Positions 11,740 to 22,914 of a DNA stretch of 64,000 bases are shown piece by piece; position 1 is the first letter of the stretch; each line of letters begins with the position of its first letter. The notes beneath the pieces were generated by a model that was not told the DNA's origin, searched no databases, and saw only the letters and a list, made by a program, of their open reading frames with translations. The DNA is from Hybos culiciformis (Eukaryota > Arthropoda > Insecta > Diptera > Hybotidae). The position numbers were made by a program, and so were the translations under genes. Location: contig OZ023273.1 of the NCBI GenBank assembly GCA_964007475.1, positions 86,818,930 through 86,882,929 on the forward strand, given 5' to 3'.

Positions 11740-12180
11740 CTGATTTCATTAAAATTTGGTACGTAAAGAGAGGAAATGATTACACACAGAAATTTCGTAA
11801 TAAAAAATTTATTGACCTTCTACCCAGCGAACACCCCTAGGAGAGAACTTCAAAAGTTCGTCCGATTTCATTCAAATTTGGTACATTAAAAGAGGACCTA
11901 ATTAAACACACAAATTTCGTAAGAAAATTTTTGTTGGCCTCCTACCGAGCGGCCTCCTCTGGGGGAGGACTTCAAAAGTTCGTCTGATTTCATTCAAATA
12001 TAATACATAAAAACAGAACATGATTCAACACACAAATTCGTAACAAAAAATTTATTGGCCTCCTACCGAGCGGCCTCCTCTGGGGGAGGACTTCAAAAGT
12101 TCTTCCGATTTTATTCAAATTTGGTACATAAAAAGAGCAAATGATTAAACTCAAAAATTAGGTAACAAAAATAAATTAGT
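11740..12180. repeat. minisatellite, about 120-bp unit x 4 (orientation 1)
   Basis: Units contain TTCGTCCGATTTCATTCAAA, TTTGGTACATAAAAAGAGG, CACACAAATTTCGTAACAAA and GGCCTCCTACCGAGCGG. The landmark TTCGTAA recurs near 11795, 11915 and 12037, with a diverged form at 12157. The same unit family occurs in opposite orientation at about 31850-32760. It looks like the internal repeat block of a transposon family. Confidence 0.75.
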
Positions 12181-12352
12181 CAGAGTCCGTAGCTAAGCAC
12201 GGGTTGACGGTTGGTTGACTAAAAAGAAGAAAATAAATACTAAATAAAAAAGTTTTAAAGAGCACGTTTTTTGATTTACTAAAAAGATGAAAATAAAAAT
12301 TTTTCTCCGGCTCATTCAGAGGATTGTGGAAACACATACTTGAAACTGATTA

Positions 12353-12448
12353 CAACAGTCTGTAACTAGAAACGTGGGGCGCATTTTTACGACATATTTG
12401 TAGTATTACCTAAAAAATGCGCCCCACGTTTCTAGTTATAGACTGTTG
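12353..12448. repeat. hairpin with ACGTGGGGCGC core
   Basis: CAACAGTCTGTAACTAGAAA then ACGTGGGGCGC (12353-12387) is mirrored by GCGCCCCACGT then TTCTAGTTATAGACTGTTG (12418-12448). The core also lies near the centre of two other foldbacks in the window (24873-24936; 34787-42796). Confidence 0.75.
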
Positions 12449-12602
12449 TAACTTTAAGCATTAGCTAAAAGTTACGGTTGCCGTAACTGTTAAAAAAAAA
12501 TAATGTACGTTAACCGTAACTGTTCAAAAAAAAAAAAAAGCTTTCACCGTAACTGTTAAGAAAAAAAAATAAGTTACGTTCACCGTAACTGTAGCCGCTC
12601 CC
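12449..12602. repeat. right terminal array of the large F1 element
   Basis: Repeats of GTTACGGTTGCCGTAACTG and TACGTTAACCGTAACTG with A-tracts end in CTGTAGCCGCTCCC. The right duplication TTTATTTAA follows at 12603. Confidence 0.85.
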
Positions 12603-12611
12603 TTTATTTAA

Positions 12612-13112
12612 TCATTTTTTTATTTTATTTGTTTGGTAATGTAAGCTGACCATACTATTTTTGTCCTCCAAAAAGAAGGACATATTCAGAATATTTTTAG
12701 TTTTTTGCAAATATACAGCATTTTTGAGGTTGTCCAACCTCCGGTGACAATGAATTCAAATTTTAAGTACATATTCAAAAAGCCCTAGAACTTGAAAAAC
12801 CATCAAATGTGTTTGTATAAAAAAATGTCAATAAATTAATTTCATTAAAAATAAACATAATGAACATTTATAATTTTATTTTATTTTTTTTTTTTAGATC
12901 GTTATTTGTTCTGAGTGTTTTCTTTTTATCTTCATTTTACCACCAATAACTTAGTGGTCGACCGAAATTGGAACATACGAATGCCTTACTATTAGCAAAT
13001 GTAGAGAGAGTGATAAAGTTTGGGTTAATGTAACAGATTGCTTTAGTTCAGAGGAACAAAATTGTGTTCAGAGGAAGAAAATTGTGGAGAATAACTCAAA
13101 TTCTAAGGATAT
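12612..13112. other. AT-rich spacer, nothing recognised
   Basis: This is sequence outside the F1 element, presumably older locus DNA. Only simple A/T tracts are visible. Confidence 0.5.
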
Positions 13113-13664
13113 CTGTTTTTCGGAAAGTCTTATTTGTAATCCATCGTGTTCTTACGAACGTAAAACCATTTATTTTTTTTTAATATTTGCTACTGTACCA
13201 AAATGGATTCAAATCGTCAAAAAAATTACTGATAAATTTATTAATGTTTTTTTTCAAGGAGGAGCGAAAATTTCATAAATATATAACTTGATTATCTGAA
13301 GTCCTGATGTCACATACAGCTGAAACTGAATTCAGTACAATAGCAACTGATATTGAAAGAAGTACTTTTGACTTATTTCAGTCTGTCATTTAGGACTGAA
13401 ATAAGTCAAAAGTACTTCTTTCAGTTTCAATTGCTAATGTACTGAATTCAGTTTCAGCTGTATGTGACATCAGGACTTCAGATAATCAAGTTATATATTT
13501 ATGAAATTTTCGCTCACTCCTTGAAAAAAAAACATTAATAAATTTATCAGTAATTTTTTTGACGATTTGAATCCATTTTGGTACAGTAGCAAATATTAAA
13601 CAAAAATAAATGGTTTTACGTTCATAAGAATACGATGAATTACAAATAAGATTTTCCGAAACAG
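13113..13664. repeat. long near-perfect inverted repeat (271-bp arms, 10-bp loop)
   Basis: The arm 13113-13383 pairs with 13394-13664 at roughly 95% identity by eye. The outermost bases pair CTGTTTTTCGG with CCGAAACAG, and the loop is TGTCATTTAG. Weaker pairing extends to about 13102-13675. Each arm holds the same peptide-coding stretch of about 55 residues (SYERKTIYF...PKWIQIVKKITDKFINVFF-type sequence), which I do not recognise. If transcribed it would fold into one long dsRNA hairpin. It is either a foldback element or a head-to-head duplication of a gene fragment. Confidence 0.92.
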
Positions 13665-13679
13665 CCCTCTTAGCCATTT

Positions 13680-14620
13680 CTTATCACATTTAATTGGACA
13701 ATAAAATATATTTTTAATTTGAAAGAATAAAGAATAATCATTTTAAAAGGATTTATAAGTTTCTAGATACGTTACTCTGCCGCCCGATGGTATAATTTGT
13801 AAATTCATTTGGATTGATGATATATTTTTTTTAACTTAGTATTATCCCAATTTCTTTTTTTATTGTAATTGTAAATTGTAAAGATATTAATAGATATACA
13901 TCAAAATTTACTTCAAGAATTTCCAAGCTGTGCAACGGTGTTATTCCAATTTCTAAACATAGAAGCGTCGAGACTATTTATTTAAAAAAAAACCTTTTGT
14001 ATTAGATATTTCGCCAATTAACCGGCGTTTACGCTTTTGATTACATAAAATATCTGCAAGTACGGCCTAAGTTTAAAAATACATGAAGCACATTGTCGAC
14101 AAATGTCTCATTTTGTGTCAATTGTCGACAAAAATTAAATAATCCCACATCAGTTTATAAATACCCACACCCACTTTGAAAATAAAATCCTTATATTTAC
14201 GAGCTTACAACATAAATTATACCAAATTCAAACGATGAGAAGTTGAATTGTATTTTTTCATGTTTTCATTCCAATCTTTGTTCAGGAAATTAAATGATTT
14301 TTACAATAGCAATAATTAAACATTTGTTTTTAAAGCAATAATTAAATTTGAATAATTCTCGAGTAATTTTAAATTTTAACAACTACGGCATTCCGAAAAA
14401 CAGGATTCTTAGTTTTAATAGAGCATTGTTTTTTTTAATACTGTGGTATATCTGATCTTAGTTAAAAAATTTGAAATATTTAAAGAAAAAATGAAGTAAG
14501 TGGACGAAAAATTTACTAAAAAAGGCTGAGCATGTTACAAAAAAAAGAGGTACGTTGATTTCGATGAAAAATTTTTGTAGTAACAAGTTTCGTAAGATAA
14601 AAAATAAAAAAATAAAAAAT
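13680..14620. other. AT-rich spacer or intron of the gene to the right
   Basis: No gene is recognised. Because the exon at 14627-15105 reads leftward and ends in a good splice donor, this stretch would be its first intron, if the gene is still transcribed. Short TTGTCGACAAA motifs are repeated at about 14094-14130. Confidence 0.45.
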
Positions 14621-14626
14621 ACTTAC

Positions 14627-15105
14627 TTTCGAATATTTTCACAAATGACGTCATTAACACTGAGTCTGTTTTGTTTTATTGATCCTGCCATGCGTGTTAA
14701 ATCCGTTCTTATCGATTTGCGCAATTCTACAACTTTTTCCAGTTTTTCTTGATCGCCGTGAGTGTGTTCTGTGGTTTTTGTACGGTAACATTTATTGGAA
14801 TCCTGATTGTAACACAATCGCACCGGACAATTTCCTGCATTGCACCGATAATAAAAAATATTTTCACCATACTTCTTATCTTTCCGATAATATTGTTTTT
14901 CGGAAGTGGTGTAAATTAACTTACTTGTGGTTCTTAAACCTGTAGTGAATATAAATTCAATGTCGTTTTCAATACTTTCGATGGATTGATTTGACGATTC
15001 ACTATTTTCGTTTGAAATAATAACACTGTTATTCGAATTATCTGTTTTTTTTGATTTAATTGTTTTATTTAATTCACTAGGCACGTTATTGTTTGACGCC
15101 GCCAT
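14627..15105 (-). CDS. first exon of a FLYWCH/WRKY-GCM1-type zinc-finger protein
   Basis: The ORF starts at ATG 15105-15103 and runs 159 codons to the splice donor GAAA|GTAAGT (intron from 14626). Residues 1-50 are a Ser/Asn-rich disordered leader. Residues about 58-120 carry a C-x4-C ... H-x-H zinc ligand set (Cys88, Cys93, His114, His116) with aromatic-rich strands ahead of it (IYTTSEKQYYR...IFYYRC). This is the pattern of FLYWCH-like fingers found in MULE transposases and in domesticated insect proteins. The finger would bind DNA. Without the next exons I cannot tell a host gene from a transposase. The frame and donor are intact, which argues against an old pseudogene. No downstream exon was found to the left. 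Confidence 0.68.
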
Positions 15106-15110
15106 CGCAC

Positions 15111-15462
15111 AAAAATTTAAACCGATCGCAAAAAAAAAAAATTAACGAATTGATTAATTATCCAATTACAAATGACTATAGAAAAATTAATTACTATAGG
15201 TTCAATGGACAATGTTGCCGTTCCTATATTTTAAAAAAAAAGGACTTTTGAGATAAACATGGGAGTACCAGGGAATTTCAAGCAAAATATTAAAAATATT
15301 TTTTTTTGATTATAAAAGTACATTTATATCAAATTCATAGAGAATTATAGATAAATATAACATTCAATGTGGTAAATTTTTTTTTCCAAATTTGTCTTAA
15401 TTTACATATACGATCATTTCTTTGCTGCAATATTTATAATAGTTTTTATTGAACTTTCAGAA
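15111..15462. other. AT-rich spacer, nothing recognised
   Basis: This is upstream DNA of the minus-strand zinc-finger exon. I see no clear promoter motif apart from A/T-rich runs. Confidence 0.4.
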
Positions 15463-16028
15463 GGCGCCGTGACATTTGTCCGCGATGAAATTTGTATTGA
15501 AAACTTCGCAGACAAATGTCGCAAATATCATTTTGCAAATGTCACAAATATCATTTTGCAGAAAGTCATTTGTCCGCGTTTGATTTTTCAAACTTTTAGC
15601 GGACAAATGTCATTTTGCAAAATGTCATTTGTTCGCGATTGATTTTACAAATTTTTAGCGGACAAATGTCATTTGTCCGCGATCAGATTTTTAGCGGAGA
15701 AATTTCATTTTGCAAAATGTCATTTGTCCGCGATTGAAATTTTAAATTTTTAGCGGACAAATCTCATTTATCCGCGATTGCTTTTTTATTTTATTAGCGA
15801 ACAAATGTCATTTTGCAAAATATAATTTGTTCGCATTGATTTTTCAGTTTTTTAGCGGACAAATGTCATTTTGCAAAATGTCATTTGTTCGCGATTAATT
15901 TTTACATTTTGCAAAATGACATTTGTACGCGGCGGACAAATGACATTTTGGAAAATGACATTTGTCCGCGGCGGACAAAAGTCATTTCGAATCGCGGACA
16001 ATGTCCCGCAAACAAATGTCCGACCCCC
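15463..16028. mobile_element. palindrome-array element, family F2 copy A, TSD CTTTCAGAA
   Basis: The element is built almost wholly from the motif GACATTTGTCCGC and its complement, grouped as palindromes of the type GCGGACAAATG..CATTTGTCCGC with CATTTTGCAAAATG centres. The terminus GGCGCCGTGACATTTGTCCG is at 15463 and the other end is CAAATGTCCGACCCCC at 16028. A perfect 9-bp duplication CTTTCAGAA flanks it (15454-15462, 16029-16037). It has the same termini, in reverse orientation, as the element at 50119-51491. There is no gene. It is a Foldback/MULE-like nonautonomous element by architecture and duplication length. Confidence 0.9.
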
Positions 16029-16375
16029 CTTTCAGAAGGTTGTGTATGTAATCATGTTGTATGTAATGTGATATTATTTTATTTATCTTTTGCAAAGGTA
16101 GGATAAATGAAACACAACTGTTTTTTTTATTTATATCCTATACGTTAAATTTTTTTCGCTAGGGCTTGATTTTTAAACCTTGGTCATAGAAACATGAAAC
16201 GTCCTTACTTCCTTTTTATAAAATTTAATAATTCAAAATCTTCCTTGTATTTTCTTGTTGTTTATTTATAAATATGTACTACACTATACAAAACACAATG
16301 TAGTGTAATCATAGTAAAATGGCAGCCCTGATTCAAAATAGTATTTTTCAGTGTTTTTAACACTCCACTCATAAA

Positions 16376-16705
16376 CAGACTCCGACGCCGTCAACCCAGC
16401 CGTTCACAGTCGTGCCCTTAGGACTGTTTCATACTTTAAAATGGAACATACATTTTTAGAATCGGTTTAGATTAAGTACTAAGAATCTCTTCAGAACTTT
16501 TTTTTTTAATTTTTTTTTCTTTTTTTTGTTGACTTCTGAAGAGATTTTTAGTACTTTATCTGCAACCGATTCTAGAAATTTATGTATTATTTTAAAGTAT
16601 GACACAGTCCGAACGTTTTGAATGAAAATTTGTTTCAAAATTTTATTTAAAATGATCCAAAATCGGGCACGACTGTGAACGGCTGGGTTGACGGCGTCTG
16701 AGTCT
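16376..16705. mobile_element. long-TIR MITE, family M1 copy 2
   Basis: The same family as 2257-2632: CAGACTCCGACGCCGTCAAC on the left, GTTGACGGCGTCTGAGTCT on the right, inverted arms throughout, and a T-rich centre (16497-16530). Flanking 9-mers ACTCATAAA and ACTCACAAT agree at 7 positions, again suggesting a 9-bp duplication that has drifted. Confidence 0.82.
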
Positions 16706-16872
16706 ACTCACAATATGAACTTCTTGGAATTAACGGCTTCTGTGAAATAAAAATAACTGTATCCGAACATGCACTCACAATATCAGCTTCTTAGAATTAA
16801 TGGAAGAATTAAAATTAACTGTACCGAGACGTGCAAGAACATGATTTTAGAAGTAAAATTGAAATTTTTAAG

Positions 16873-17410
16873 TTTCGCGGTTATAACAAAAATTTTTGTT
16901 ATAACCGCGAAATGATAAAAATCGAATTTTTGTGTGTTCGCGGTTATAACAAAAATTTTTGTTATAACCGCGAAATGATAAAAATCGAATTTTTGTGTTT
17001 CGCGGTTATAACAAAAATTTTTGTTATAACCGCGAAATGATAAAAATCGAATTTTTGTGTTTCGCGGTTATAACAAAAATTTTTGTTATAACCGCGAAAT
17101 GATAAAAATCGAATTTTTGTGTTTCGCGGTTATAACAAAAATTTTTGTTATAACCGCGAAATGAAAAAAATCGAATTTTTGTGTTTCGCGGTTATAACAA
17201 AAATTTTTGTTATAACCGCGAAATGAAAAAAATCGAATTTTTGTGTTTCGCGGTTATAACAAAAATTTTTGTTATAACCGCGAAATGATAAAAATCGAAT
17301 TTTTGTGTTTCGCGGTTATAACAAAAATTTTTGTTATAACCGCGAAATGATAAAAATCGAATTTTTGTGTTTCGCGGTTATAACAAAAATTTTTGCTATA
17401 ACCGCGAAAC
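16873..17410. repeat. palindromic satellite, 62-bp unit x 9
   Basis: Each unit is a perfect 40-bp palindrome (TTTCGCGGTTATAACAAAAA followed by its complement) plus a 22-bp spacer, TGATAAAAATCGAATTTTTG then TG. TTCGCGG starts at 16874, 16937, 16999, 17061, 17123, 17185, 17247, 17309 and 17371. The spacing is 62 bp except for the first step (63). The copies are nearly identical, so the array is young or homogenised. It can form a series of cruciforms. Confidence 0.96.
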
Positions 17411-17560
17411 GATATTTTTTCAATTTTTTGCCATATTTTTTCGCGGTTATGACAAAATAAAATATAAGACCTTTTTCGCGGTTATGACACTTTTATTTTT
17501 TATTTCGCGGTTATGACAAAAAATTTTCGCGGTTATGACATTCGCGGTTATGTCATGTAG
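17411..17560. repeat. decayed half-units flanking the palindromic satellite
   Basis: Five single copies of TTCGCGGTTATGACA follow in direct orientation, ending TTATGTCATGTAGCC. This looks like the terminal zone of the element that carries the satellite. The 9-mer AGTAAAATT occurs on both sides (about 16851 and 17576), but the inner ends are not inverted repeats, so I do not set boundaries from it. Confidence 0.6.
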
Positions 17561-17933
17561 CCAAAATTTATTACCAGTAAAATTTATTTAATTACAATAA
17601 AGAAAAAAGAATTAAAAAAATTAATTGATTTAAAAAAAAAAAATCAAGGAATTTGTTTTTAAATCAAAATTTTTTTTAATTTTAAAATTAAATTGAAAAG
17701 AACCATATCAAAATTACTTATTTATGTTCAAATATTCTGCTGTTTCTTTGTTCTCAAGATCAAGATTGAACCAAAAATAAATAACACTAAGAAATACACT
17801 AAAAAAATAAACAAGATAAACAAGATCCATTCTGGAAATCAAATTGGAAACGTTGCTCTCAAAATTCAACTAAAGCAAAATGAGATGAAATTTCGTAAAA
17901 ACAAAGAACTATTCATTAATCTATAGTCTAATT

Positions 17934-18627
17934 CATTGCTTCTCGAACTTTTTCATGTCAGGGCCCCTAAACTAAAAAAAAAAATACGCGGCTCCCAAAA
18001 AATTATTCGAAATAAAACAACATTTAGTATTCATTTTAAAAGGTATTCTTATTAAAAATAAAATGAATTCAAAACAAAAATCAAATATTAAAATTTTTAA
18101 ATAATAATATAATAATCAAAAATAATAATTAAAACGAAAAATAATAATCATATTAATAAATTCAATGCGACGGATGCGCTTAAATATTTTTACACAAATA
18201 ATCGATATCCGGTGTTATATCGAAAATTCCAATCCGAAAATTTTGTTCCAAAGCATTTGTTGAAAGGCAGGATCTATGTTTATTTTTAATAACTAAAAAT
18301 GAAGAAAATGCTGTTTCAGATAGATAATGTCTGTGAAAAAGGCATTCTCACCCAGTCTAAATTTGGGAAATATTGGGCAAAAAATTGTCTTGATTCGTCA
18401 TTATGAATTAATATAATATTTTTAATTGAAGTTAAAATTGATATTTTATTAGCTGTAAGAAACTCATTTAAGCATAAATTTATATCATCACATACAAATG
18501 TATTTATAGTTCAAGAAAGTAACTTAATTAGTAAAATTTTTATGGCCTCTTGCAAGAGCTTCGCGGCTCTCTTGCAAGCCCTTCGCGGCCCTCCAGGGAG
18601 CCTCGCCTCTTAGTTTGAGAAATACTG
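17934..18627. mobile_element. hAT element remnant, TSD GTCTAATT
   Basis: The left end CATTGCTTCTCGAACTTTTT and the right end AGTTTGAGAAATACTG (18627) are imperfect inverted repeats of the common hAT form CAGTGTTTCTCAAACT. GGGCCCC-type subterminal blocks lie at both ends (17961; 18587). A perfect 8-bp duplication GTCTAATT (17926-17933, 18628-18635) confirms the borders. It carries a C-terminal transposase remnant on the minus strand. Confidence 0.9.
18162..18345 (-). pseudogene. hAT transposase C-terminal dimerisation region remnant
   Basis: Read leftward from about 18345, the frame gives the hAT C-terminal pattern of the Buster/ZBED5-like group: a YLSETAFSSF motif, then IKNKHRSCLS, then a segment ending PDIDYLCKN and AHPSH before a TGA (18164-18162). 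One stop interrupts it (after LCKNI), and frameshifts precede it upstream. The catalytic part is missing, so it is dead. Confidence 0.8.
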
Positions 18628-18639
18628 GTCTAATTCTTG

Positions 18640-21600
18640 TCCAATTTCGTAAAAAATTAATTATATTAAAAAATTAATTATAGTAAAATTCACGAAAAAT
18701 CGTTTAAAGTTAAAATTGCTAAATAGTTATAGCTTAAATTTCCATAGATTGAAATGGATACTCAATTCAAAAATTTACTACTTCATTTTGGATAAAAATT
18801 AAGAGAAAAAAAAAAAATTAAAAAGAAAAAGATCATAATATAATTTATGCCACCTGCTTTATCACATAAAAATGTTGTTCTTATACTTCTCCTACTTAGG
18901 TTTTTTTTTCTTTTTTTTTTTGTTCTTTCTTATTTAAAAAAGTATATTATATTTTTTTTGGAGTAACTGTTTCTTGAAGCTGGATATTTATTTTAACTTT
19001 ATGTTTTTAAGACGTGAGTCTCATTATCATAATATAAATTCATAAGCCTTTTATGCTGGAACAATAAAAGGAAAAAAAATTATATAATTTTTTTTTTTCT
19101 TTTCTGAAAATGAAAACAAAAAAAAAAAGAAAAATACTTTTCGTTTGCCATATTTTATTGTTATTATGTGTGTGTTTATTCTTGTTTTCTTTCAAAAAAA
19201 AAAAGTTGTTTTGTTTTTATTCCATTAAGATTCAAAAATATGCCACTTGAATTTTTTAGAGAAAGTATGTATTTTATACTGAAGCTTTTAAAATATGCAT
19301 TAAGATTTCTCCCCGATTTTTTTTTTCGTTTAATTTGTTTTTTTTTTTCCACTTTTAAATTTAGTGTTCTTTAGATTTTATGCAGTTTTTTTCCGAAAAA
19401 CAAAAATCTATGTATCCAGTTATTTTTCAGAATAAAATAAAGGGTTTTTAAATAAAATATACCATTTGAATGAAGTTTCGAATATTTGAATTGAAATATG
19501 TTGTAAAACGTAAAAGGCATCCAATTTTACACGCAAGGAAATGCCGTTTCATTCAATATGATTATATCAGTTATAGACTCTTAATGTATTAATCATAAGG
19601 GAAAAAAATTGTCCTGTGATTAAATATCTTCGCGCTAAATGAAAAATCTTTACATTATACTTACTATACGATATACATCGGGAAGAAATAAAATTAGAAT
19701 TTAATAAAAATGTAATAAAAAAATTCTAAAATATAGAAAAAATAATACCATTAAAACGATGTTATTGTGTTGCAGGATTTATGATTTTGCAGTCATAACG
19801 ATAGTCATTGTTTATGCCTAATATTTACGGTTTATGATTAGTTATTAACGGCTCAGTTCTCTGACTGCTTTACGCATATGTATACAATTGCCATAATCAT
19901 AAAATATCAGACAGTCTTAATTTTAATAGAATTATTGGTACCCGTTCCCCTAAAACTATTTACTAAGAACACTATCCACTCAGTACTACTATCCACAATC
20001 AATACTAAAACTGAACTTTGATACTGAGACATGAGCTATATACAGAGTTACACTAAATTCAAAAAATAAAATTATATTATTTGAAGTGAATAATGCGTTT
20101 AAAATTTAGAGTGTATGTATAGTACAAAATGCATTCATTTTCTGTAGAAAAATCGGTCAGATTCAATTGCAGAAAATATAAACAAAAAGAAGAATGGTAT
20201 ATAGGAAAAGGAGTCGAAAATGAAAATATCTTGCAATAGAACTTAAAAATGTTTTTTTTTTCATTAATTCATAAAAAAATTTCTTTTTATGATTATTAAT
20301 AGTCTCATCAGTTAATTAAGATTTCTACAAAATGTACATTCAGTACATTGTGCTATACAAATGTATATAATAGATATACCGTTGGCGAATTTAAGGGGGT
20401 TGAGGCTTTGGGGATATTTTTGGGGATAACAATAATAATAAAAATAAATAACAGTTTAATCTAATTGAGATTATTCTCGAAATTTTATGTTTTTTTTTAA
20501 ATATAAAGAGAAAATAAAAAATATATACATTTTAAATATTTCAAGAAGCTGGGACAAAATTCATAAATTACGACTTTTCAGTTTTTTCATTCTCAAGAAG
20601 ATTTCTATTTTATGTCGTATAAATACTTAATACATACATTTTGTTATTTTGTTTTTTAAGTCATGTATTATTTTTAAGCAAATTGAGGTAACATTATTTT
20701 GTCAAGGTTTTCTTTTTTAACCCATTTTCCATTTACATGTGTATAGAAACTTTATTGCGATATTTCCAATGATGTCAAGATAATGGTATATGAACCTTGG
20801 AAAAGAATTCATTTAAACTCTAATGCTGTTAAGCTTAAATTCAAGCATCCGAATTGTAATGTAATAGTGATCACAAGAAAAGATATATATTTTAACTTCA
20901 AAAATATGAACGAGACTCAATTTTTGCGGAAAACTTTAGCTCAGTTTATTTACAACAATATTAAGTTGATATAAAATTAAAAAATTGTATATACTCTATA
21001 CATCGATGACTGAGAAAATGTTTGCCGCAGGTAGATTGATTAGATTTCATATTATTAAGATCGTTTCTGTAGGTTTCTGAGGCTCAAAAATTTCTGCAAT
21101 TTCGAACATATTACTTTTCTCAGAAGTGTATGAGATGACATACGAAAAACATTTTTGCCAATCTTAATATTGTGAAACGAACCCGAATTTTTGCTTTTAA
21201 AGTTAAATATTTTAATTTTAGCAGCGCCAAAGGATCTTTATTGAGATAATGTGAATTTTTTTTTTTGATTTTCAGAAAAGAAATAAACAAGAATTCCTCT
21301 TTATTTATCTCAAAATCCGAATCAACTTCCCAAATACACAATTTCTAACCGAAGTTAAATTCTAACTTTAGAAAATGAAAAAAAAAATATACTGGAAATG
21401 GGTTATGAAATAACTTTCGAAAATTTAGTTGTTAAAAATAAGTTGATTTTAAGTTGGAAACGATCTAAGGTTTTGTTAAGCCGAATTCTTAACAGAAGTT
21501 TTAAAAAACCCTGGCTAAACCGGTTTAGATAACGTTCTAATAACCTTTTGATAAAGTTATTATAAGAAATTCATAACTTTAACATTAGAATAAATATTGA

Positions 21601-22635
21601 GTTATAAAACCAAGATGAAACCATTTTCTAGCTTTATTTTGGGTATTTGGGTAATTTTGTAACACCCCACACATATTTCATTCGTTCATAACTTGATAAA
21701 TACAAAATTTGCAATGTGGTACAAAATTATCGCCCTAGGTTCGAATCGAATTTATAATACTGAGTATTATATGCGAAAAATATATGATAATCTTGAAAAA
21801 CAATTTTTTTGTATATTGCCGAAAATATAGTTAGAAGAATATATGTTCGAATATACATTTTTCTATTTGAAAGTGTTTTGAGTTTTGTGGGAGAATGAAA
21901 ATTACACATTTTTCTTCTTTTTTTTTTGTGGTTCTTTAAAAAATTTTATGTAGTTCAAGATTTTTCTTTACTTTTCTTTTTTCCAAGAAAGAATATTCGC
22001 AAAAAAAAAAAAACAAAAGGTGAAAATGAAAGAAAAAAGCAAAGCTAGAAAAAAAAACTTTCTTATAAAAGTTTGGAAAGTTTTGAAAGATTAAAAACAA
22101 TGAAATGTTGAATTATTTTGTTATTTTATTTTTTTATTTTTATTAAATTATAATAATGTCTACAGATTAATGAAATTTATTTGAATATTTAATTTGTTTT
22201 TTTTTATGATAATAAAATAACAAAATAAAATATGTATAACCTCCGAAGTAATAAATCGCTAGAAAAAAAATAAAAGAATTTTGTTTTCATTTATTTTGTC
22301 ATCTGTTTTTTGTGGAATAAATATTTTGGAAAAAGTTATTATTTTATTTTAGAAAAGGGAATCTAAGAAACAAATTTATTTTTTTTTTTATAACTACTAA
22401 TTAATTATTTATGATAAATATAGGAAACAGAAAGGTTATATGTAACTGTGTCTAGTAGCTACTTACTTTTAAAGAAGGGAAACAATTTTTTTGTTTTATT
22501 TTTTTTTAAAGAAAAAAATAAGTTTTGTAAGTTTTTATCATTTAAAAACTTCCTTTAATTGTTCTTTGATTTGCCGATCCAAGAAAAGTTTCAGGAATTA
22601 ATTCCAATAACTTATATGAAAAAACAGGGTGTTAC
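18640..22635. other. 4 kb AT-rich DNA without a recognised gene or repeat
   Basis: This stretch has long A/T homopolymers and short frames below 75 codons, none with a recognisable domain. A frame at 20783-20974 has somewhat less biased composition but no motif and no supporting context, so it is not called. Confidence 0.5.
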
Positions 22636-22820
22636 CCGAGTCGCCGAAAGACATTTCGCTAAAAGACATTTTGCCTAATTCCATTTGGCAAAAAAGACAC
22701 TTCGCAAAAGAACCATTTCGCAAAACGGATAGTTAACAAACGTTCGCTTTAGCCTAATGAGATAGTTAACAACTTTCCAGTTAGCATAAGGACATTTCGC
22801 AACTACTACTTTTGGCAAAA

Positions 22821-22914
22821 TATACATTTCGCAACTACCCTTTTTGGCGTAATTCACATTTCGCGCGCGCGCGAAATGTGAATTACGCCAAAAAGGGTAG
22901 TAGCGAAATGTATA
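22821..22914. repeat. 94-bp palindrome with no spacer
   Basis: Two 47-base arms meet at 22867/22868 in a CGCGCGCGCGCG centre; only one position fails to pair. Palindromes without a spacer are unstable in bacteria, so the read-through here may deserve caution. Confidence 0.93.

Larger units (their letters stand above)
2970..12602. mobile_element. large Foldback/Mutator-like element, family F1, carrying a Piwi fragment
   Basis: The left end GGGAGAGACTACAGTTACGG (2970) and the right end CCGTAACTGTAGCCGCTCCC (ending 12602) are inverted repeats of each other. Both lead into arrays of the motif GTTACGGCAACCGTAAC. The element is flanked by the perfect 9-bp duplication TTTATTTAA (2961-2969 and 12603-12611), which argues that the 9.6 kb moved as one unit. 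It now contains a Piwi C-terminal fragment (about 3110-3930), a terminal-repeat element (7373-7827), a second complete family member (8411-9367), a foldback (9393-9682) and a minisatellite (11740-12180). No transposase was recognised. The 9-bp duplication and internally repetitive termini resemble Drosophila FB elements and MULEs; that classification is inference. Two separate insertions could in principle fake the pattern, but the matching 9-mer makes that unlikely. Confidence 0.72.

Noticed and set aside
16873..17410. Regular repeat-spacer array that looks superficially like CRISPR
   Set aside because: Repeats are palindromic, spacers are identical, no cas genes, eukaryotic context: a satellite.
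16851..17584. AGTAAAATT on both sides of the palindromic satellite as a 9-bp duplication
   Set aside because: The inner ends next to these 9-mers are not inverted repeats, and the 9-mer is AT-rich enough to recur by chance.
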